NCBI GenBank assembly: GCA_031362415.1
Contig: JANLSK010000312.1
Coordinates: 1 to 64,000, forward strand
From: VFJJ01 sp031362415
GTDB lineage: Bacteria; Actinomycetota; Acidimicrobiia; IMCC26256; VFJJ01
Direction of reading: 5' to 3'
DNA length: 64,000 nt
The notes beneath the pieces were generated by a model that saw only the letters and a list, made by a program, of their open reading frames with translations, searched no databases and was not told where the DNA came from. Positions 60,287 through 64,000 of the stretch are shown piece after piece. The translations under genes were made by a program, and so were the position numbers. Position 1 is the first letter of the stretch. Each line of letters starts with the position of its first letter.

Positions 60287-61063
60287 ATGCCCGGCATGCC
60301 TGCTCTCGTGCTCACTCCCTCAACCGGTGTCGTCGTCTCGGGCGGCGCGTCCGGCATCGGCCTCGCCACGGCCCGGGCTCTGGCCCAGGTCGGACGCCCG
60401 GTCGCCTGCTGGGACGTGAACGAAGAGGGCGCAGTCGCCGCGGCCAAGGCCATCGCAACCGAGCACGGTGTGGCAACGATCGGTATCGGGCTCGACGTGC
60501 GCGTCAGCGCGTCGTACGCCGACGCCATCGCCCGATCGCGCGCTGCGCTCGGGACCATCGGCGGCTTCGTTCACTGCGCGGGCATTCCCGGCGCCGGGCC
60601 CATCGACGTGATGACCGAGGAGATCTGGGACGCCACGCTCGGCATCAACCTCAAGGCCCAGGCGCTGATCAGCCAGGCGCTCCTGCCCGACCTGCGGGCC
60701 AACCCCGGCTCGGCGATCGTGGGGATCGCATCGATCGAGGCGATCATCGGCCACGCCGCCATCCCCGCATACTGCGCGTCCAAGGCCGGCGTGCTCGGCT
60801 TGACCCGCTCGATGGCCGAGCATCTCGCCGCCGACGGCATCAGGGTGAACGCCGTCTGCCCCGGCTACATCGAGACGCCCATGCTGGCACCCTCCTTTGG
60901 TATCGAGGGGAGCCGTGATCGCATGATCGAATCCGCTCCCCTGCGCCGGCTGGGCCAACCCGACGACATCGCCAAGGCCGTGCGCTTCCTGCTCAGCGAC
61001 GAGGCTTCGTTCATCACCGGCACCCACCTCGTCGTCGACGGGGGAACCACCGCCGTCGACTGA
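60287..61063 (+). CDS. SDR-family oxidoreductase
   Basis: The 258-residue dehydrogenase has GVVVSGGASGIGLATARALA near residue 16, CWDVNEEGA (NAD-type Asp after beta 2), HCAGIPGAGP near 100, ASIEAIIGHAAIPAYCASKA for the Ser/Tyr/Lys residues near 150, and LVVDGGTTAVD at the end. Three ATG codons (60275, 60287, 60296) could start it; the middle one is a compromise. It diverges from the molybdenum hydroxylase genes and converges with the TetR gene, so it may use the hydroxylase product, but this is a guess. Confidence 0.85.
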   Translation: MPGMPALVLTPSTGVVVSGGASGIGLATARALAQVGRPVACWDVNEEGAVAAAKAIATEHGVATIGIGLDVRVSASYADAIARSRAALGTIGGFVHCAGIPGAGPIDVMTEEIWDATLGINLKAQALISQALLPDLRANPGSAIVGIASIEAIIGHAAIPAYCASKAGVLGLTRSMAEHLAADGIRVNAVCPGYIETPMLAPSFGIEGSRDRMIESAPLRRLGQPDDIAKAVRFLLSDEASFITGTHLVVDGGTTAVD

Positions 61064-61093
61064 GACGGAGACGACGCCGCGCGGCCCGATCGT

Positions 61094-61765
61094 TCAACCG
61101 GTGGCGGCTGTCGCCAGCGCGGCGAGAACCAGTTCCAGGCCGTACTCGAACTCGTTGCCGTAGCTGTAGCCCGGTTGGAGGATGTACTCCGTAGTCAGCT
61201 CCTGCAGGTACGGGTAGGCGTCAGCCGAGAGTTCGGGCATCATCGTCTCGACGACCTCGCCGAGGTCGTCGGAGTCGTCGAACGGCAGGTTCACCTCCTG
61301 CATCACGAAGCCGTAGATGTAGCTGTCGATGAGCGAGAACGCGTGCGCCGCCATCTCGACCGAGAACCCCGCGATGCGACAGCAGCCGAGCACGGCATCG
61401 TGGTGCTTGAGCGTGGCCGGACCGGGAGAGCTGCGTGAGCCCATGAGGCTGATCGCCCACGGATGGCGCGTCAGGGCTGCTCGCTCCGAATTGGCCCGCT
61501 GACGCATCGCGTCCTTCCAGTCCGTGCAGTCCGACGGGAGCTCGACCTCGCCGAAGACCGTGTCGACCATGCCGTCGAGGATGTCGGTCTTGTTGGCGAC
61601 GTGGTGGTAGAGCGACATCGCTTCGACGCCAAGCTCGTGAGCGAGCCTCCGCATGGTGAGCGAGCCGATGCCTTCGGCGTCGGCCAGCGCCACAGCCGCG
61701 GCCAGCGCTCGCTCCCGGCTGAGGGCAGGTCGCGACCGGGTCTTCTTGGTGGGCTGCTCGGCCAC
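61094..61765 (-). CDS. TetR/AcrR-family transcriptional repressor
   Basis: The 223-residue regulator has the DNA-binding helix-turn-helix at about residues 28-65 (GIGSLTMRRLAHELGVEAMS then LYHHVANKTDILDGM). The C-terminal part (AHAFSLIDSYIYGFVMQE near 145) is the TetR_C ligand-binding type. It is divergent from an ABC exporter and lies beside two 23-bp operator-like direct repeats, so it very probably represses that exporter and itself until a ligand binds. The ligand is unknown. Confidence 0.9.
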   Translation of the reverse strand: MAEQPTKKTRSRPALSRERALAAAVALADAEGIGSLTMRRLAHELGVEAMSLYHHVANKTDILDGMVDTVFGEVELPSDCTDWKDAMRQRANSERAALTRHPWAISLMGSRSSPGPATLKHHDAVLGCCRIAGFSVEMAAHAFSLIDSYIYGFVMQEVNLPFDDSDDLGEVVETMMPELSADAYPYLQELTTEYILQPGYSYGNEFEYGLELVLAALATAATG

Positions 61766-61801
61766 GTGGCGTCTCCCGCTCGGCGCGGATCTTCCAAATC
61801 C

Positions 61802-61830
61802 TTGACAACCTTACAACGTACTGTTACGGT
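61802..61830 (+). promoter_or_regulatory. Sigma-70 promoter of the ABC exporter operon
   Basis: TTGACA at 61802-61807 is a perfect -35 box. A 17-bp spacer leads to TACGGT at 61825-61830. The first operator copy (61809-61831) covers the spacer and -10 box, and the second (61838-61860) covers the expected transcription start, a classic layout for repression by the divergent TetR protein. Confidence 0.6.
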
Positions 61831-61860
61831 CAACCTGCCTTACACCGTAAGTTCACGGTC
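61809..61860. promoter_or_regulatory. Tandem TetR operator candidates
   Basis: Two 23-bp direct repeats, 61809-61831 and 61838-61860, start 29 bp apart. They share CCTTACA, CGTA and ACGGTC and match at 18 of 23 positions. The second contains the exact dyad CTTAC-ACC-GTAAG; the first has CTTAC-AAC-GTAC. They lie between the divergent TetR and ABC genes. Confidence 0.55.
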
Positions 61861-61893
61861 GTCCGGACGGGCGACACGACAGGAGCCACCGAC

Positions 61894-61983
61894 ATGGCCG
61901 CATCCAGCCGACCGATCCCACTCCGGCAGTCGCTCCCGCCTCGGGGCGCATTCGTCATCACCGTGGGGGGTGCATCGGCATGA
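61894..61983 (+). CDS. 29-residue ORF coupled to the ABC ATPase gene
   Basis: The ORF (MAASSRPIPLRQSLPPRGAF then VITVGGASA) has an AGGAG ribosome site about 9 bp before its ATG, and its TGA overlaps the ATG of the ATPase gene (ATGA). It is the first start codon after the promoter at 61802. The ATPase lacks a good ribosome site of its own except GGGGGGT within this ORF, so translation of the short ORF probably drives the exporter. I do not recognise the peptide. Confidence 0.5.
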   Translation: MAASSRPIPLRQSLPPRGAFVITVGGASA

Positions 61984-62876
61984 TCACGGTCTCGGGAATC
62001 ACCAAGCGCTACGGCACGCGCATCGCGGTCGACGACGTGACCTTCGAGGTGACCGCCGGCCGCGTCACGGGTTTCGTCGGACCGAACGGCGCCGGGAAGT
62101 CGACCACCATGCGGATGATGGTCGGGCTCACCCGAGCTGACCGCGGGGAGGTTCGCTACGACGGCATCAGGTACACCGATCTCCAGTACCCGGCCCGGGT
62201 CGTTGGATCGGTGCTCGACGCCCGGTGCATGCACCCCGGGCGCACAGCCCGAAACCACCTTCGAGCGACGGCGGCCATCAGCGGCTTCGCTGTCGACCGT
62301 GTCGCGACCGTGCTCGCCGAGGTCGGTCTCGAACGGGCAGCAGACCAGCGGGCGGGGAAGTTCTCACTCGGCATGCGCCAGCGCCTGGCGCTGGCTGGCG
62401 CGCTGCTCGGCGAACCGCGGGTGCTCGTGCTCGACGAACCGTCCAACGGTCTCGATCCCGATGGCATCCGCTGGCTCCGCACCTCCCTCAGCGCCTTCGC
62501 AGCAGGAGGAGGAACGGTCTTCGTGTCGAGTCATCTCATCAGCGAGCTGGCCATGTTCGCCGACGACCTCATCGTGGTCGGTGGCGGAACGCTGCTCGCA
62601 GCCGACTCCGTCGAGGCGATCATCGCTCGCAACGAGATCACGGTCATCGTCGAGACCCCTCACCAGGCCGAACTGGCCGACCTCCTCACGGCGCACCAGC
62701 TCTCATGGGACGTCGCCGGACACCGGCTGCTCGTGCATGGGTCGTCCAAGACCGCCGTGTCGCAGATCGCCTTCGACAACCGAATCCGAGTGGTCGAGAT
62801 CACGGAGCTCTCGAGGTCGCTCGAAGAGACCCTGCTCGACATGACCGGCGCGTCGGCCGAGTTCACCTCGGCCTGA
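61980..62876 (+). CDS. ABC exporter ATPase
   Basis: The 298-residue ATPase has Walker A GPNGAGKST near residue 40, Walker B VLVLDEPSNGLDPDG near 160 and the H-loop in VFVSSHLISEL. The signature reads FSLGMRQRLALAGALL, where LSxGM replaces LSGGQ, as is usual in the CcmA/drug-exporter branch (daunorubicin/bacitracin type). The C-terminal 80 residues are a regulatory extension. The partner permease follows 33 bp downstream. It is controlled by the divergent TetR protein by inference; exported compound unknown. Confidence 0.9.
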   Translation: MITVSGITKRYGTRIAVDDVTFEVTAGRVTGFVGPNGAGKSTTMRMMVGLTRADRGEVRYDGIRYTDLQYPARVVGSVLDARCMHPGRTARNHLRATAAISGFAVDRVATVLAEVGLERAADQRAGKFSLGMRQRLALAGALLGEPRVLVLDEPSNGLDPDGIRWLRTSLSAFAAGGGTVFVSSHLISELAMFADDLIVVGGGTLLAADSVEAIIARNEITVIVETPHQAELADLLTAHQLSWDVAGHRLLVHGSSKTAVSQIAFDNRIRVVEITELSRSLEETLLDMTGASAEFTSA

Positions 62877-62909
62877 CCGACAACCACACCCCTCACAGAA
62901 GGTACGACC

Positions 62910-63773
62910 ATGAGCGTCAGCGCACCGTCCCTACCGAGCCTCCCGCCGAACATCCCGCCGAACATCCCGCCGAACGCCGCCCGACCCGCAACCCACCGCC
63001 CAGCCACTCGTTCCCCGGGCCACGACGTCAGAAGCATCCCGAAGGTCCTGAGGAGCGAGTGGATCAAGCTGGCGTCGGTCCGGTCCAGCATGGTCATCCT
63101 CGCCGTCACCGTCGGTGCGGGCTTTCTGGTCGCATGGGCCGTTGCGGCCCTGGTGACCGACGAGGTGCTGTACGTCTCCGAGGTCGGCTTCTACTGGAGC
63201 GTGGTCACGGCCGTGCTCGCGGCGATCGCCGGGATCTTGCTGTTCAGCTCCGAAGCTCAGCACGGCACTTTGGCGACGGCGTTGGCCGCGCAGCCAGCCC
63301 GCTGGGTGCTCACGCTCGCCAAGGCACTCACGGCCGCGGCCGTGGGTGTCGTGCTGGGAGCAGCCGGTCTCGCCGCCGGCTTCGGCGGCGCGTTGATCTC
63401 GGACATCGGTACCGGCGACACGTCGGGAATCGCCGCCACGACGCTGTGGGTGCTGCTCTACACGGCGCTCAGCGCGGTACTGGGGCTGGGCGTCGGGATG
63501 ATCGTCCGCCACAGCTCGGGGGCCATCGCCGGAGTGTTGGTATGGGGATTCGTGGTCGAGAACCTGCTCAACGTCTTCATCCCCGAGAGCGTCTCCCGCT
63601 TCCTTCCGTTCCTCGCCGGCAACCGTCTGCTCGCGATCGACTCGGATCTCGACTCCGCCGAGGCGATCGCCGTGGCCCTCACCAGAGCCGAGAACGCCCT
63701 CGTGTTCAGCATCTACACGGCGGTGGCACTCGCTGCTGGCGCCATCTCGCTGTATCGGCGAGACACCACCTGA
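62910..63773 (+). CDS. ABC exporter permease (ABC-2 type)
   Basis: The 287-residue membrane protein has VLRSEWIKLASVRSSMVIL near residue 46, the usual start of ABC-2 permeases, and six helices (about 60-80, 95-115, 130-155, 175-195, 205-225 and 265-282). EAQHGTLATALAAQP near 115 is the conserved cytoplasmic segment. The N-terminal 40 residues are a Pro/Asn-rich tail built from 12-bp repeats (NIPPNIPPN). It pairs with the ATPase just upstream. The stop codon overlaps one arm of a terminator hairpin. Confidence 0.87.
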   Translation: MSVSAPSLPSLPPNIPPNIPPNAARPATHRPATRSPGHDVRSIPKVLRSEWIKLASVRSSMVILAVTVGAGFLVAWAVAALVTDEVLYVSEVGFYWSVVTAVLAAIAGILLFSSEAQHGTLATALAAQPARWVLTLAKALTAAAVGVVLGAAGLAAGFGGALISDIGTGDTSGIAATTLWVLLYTALSAVLGLGVGMIVRHSSGAIAGVLVWGFVVENLLNVFIPESVSRFLPFLAGNRLLAIDSDLDSAEAIAVALTRAENALVFSIYTAVALAAGAISLYRRDTT

Positions 63774-63807
63774 GCCGGCCTCGCTCGACGGCGACTCAGG
63801 CCGGCTC
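63772..63807. terminator. Bidirectional hairpin between exporter and P450 genes
   Basis: GAGCCGGCCT at 63772-63781 pairs perfectly with AGGCCGGCTC at 63798-63807 around a 16-nt loop. The left arm includes the permease stop and the right arm includes the last codons of the convergent P450 gene, so one hairpin can serve both transcripts. Confidence 0.6.
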
Positions 63808-64000
63808 GACCGCCAGGTGGAGCTCCTCGAGTCGGCGGAGAAAGAGGCTGGGCACCCACCGGGGCGCCGGGGCCCCAGGGTCGAGGCTGATCGACCGGGC
63901 CCGCGACAGGAGCTCCTCGACAGCAAGTCGGGCCTCGAGACGGGCGAGCGGGGCGCCAATGCAGTGATGGATGCCCCAGCCAAACCCCAACTGCCGATTG
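63796..64000 (-). CDS. Cytochrome P450, C-terminal fragment at window edge
   Basis: The 68 visible residues contain the heme-binding loop QLGFGWGIHHCIGAPLARLE with the axial Cys, then ARLAVEELLSRARSISLDP, the L-helix and C-terminal strand of a class I bacterial P450. The rest of the gene lies beyond the right edge, so the N-terminus is missing only from the window. It converges with the ABC exporter and shares its terminator hairpin. Confidence 0.9.
   Translation of the reverse strand, partial: NRQLGFGWGIHHCIGAPLARLEARLAVEELLSRARSISLDPGAPAPRWVPSLFLRRLEELHLAVEPA

Noticed and set aside
1..64000. tRNA, rRNA, transposase, integrase or phage genes
   Set aside because: None was seen; the intergenic gaps are short and lack cloverleaf or TPsiC-type sequences, and no protein matches mobile-element families.

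Overview
The window is high-GC DNA from a free-living actinobacterium, most likely of the class Acidimicrobiia. That placement is an inference from content: three luciferase-like (LLM) flavin oxidoreductases, several short-chain dehydrogenases including one of the mycofactocin-dependent type, two cytochromes P450, CoA-ligase, acyl-CoA dehydrogenase and CoA-transferase genes, a secreted protein with 'DGGVFTFGDAP'-type repeats, and many GTG starts. No rRNA, tRNA, phage, transposase or CRISPR array was seen. About 60 genes are packed with short gaps, and many neighbours are joined by ATGA or GTGA overlaps.

Layout. 1-4.5 kb: end of a creatininase-family gene, then a leftward operon (CocE-like hydrolase, O-acetylhomoserine sulfhydrylase, CoA-binding protein). 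4.6-10.2 kb: a rightward operon with an AMP-forming ligase, two related ABC permeases, an NMT1/THI5-like binding lipoprotein and an LLM oxidoreductase, but no ATPase. 10.3-18.3 kb: a Rho_N/SAP-like protein, a methyltransferase, an AhpD-fold protein that has lost active-site residues, two LLM enzymes, an SDR, a sulfurtransferase and an FAD oxidoreductase. 18.4-20.8 kb: a repeat-bearing intergenic region, an ECF sigma factor and a coupled membrane protein resembling an anti-sigma factor with a Rieske-like tail lacking its ligands. 20.8-28.4 kb: uracil-DNA glycosylase, acyl-CoA dehydrogenase, MFS exporter, patatin, photolyase and CoA transferase.

28.5-35.3 kb: a secreted M15-like protein with propeller repeats, a decayed coding remnant, a sulfate-assimilation/siroheme operon (cysH, precorrin-2 dehydrogenase, cobA) behind a good sigma-70-type promoter and a 33-codon upstream ORF, a universal stress protein and a frameshifted M50 protease. 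35.3-40 kb: two VOC proteins, an acyl-CoA ligase and a 604-residue protein joining an ECF sigma factor, a zinc anti-sigma domain, one membrane helix and a Thr/Pro-rich tail. 40-47 kb: a catabolic island of amidohydrolase, three SDRs, N-acyl-D-amino-acid deacylase and P450. 47-49 kb: a VWA lipoprotein and a 38-residue lysine-rich protein.

49-56.3 kb: a divergent carbohydrate locus (GH5-like hydrolase, two GT4 glycosyltransferases, an (alpha/alpha)6-like protein, GH130) followed by purU. 56.3-61 kb: a three-subunit molybdenum hydroxylase and an SDR. 61-64 kb: a TetR regulator divergent from an ABC exporter preceded by a 29-codon coupled ORF, with tandem operator-like repeats over the promoter, then the end of a second P450. 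Long near-perfect hairpins recur at gene ends and, unusually, inside two coding sequences.
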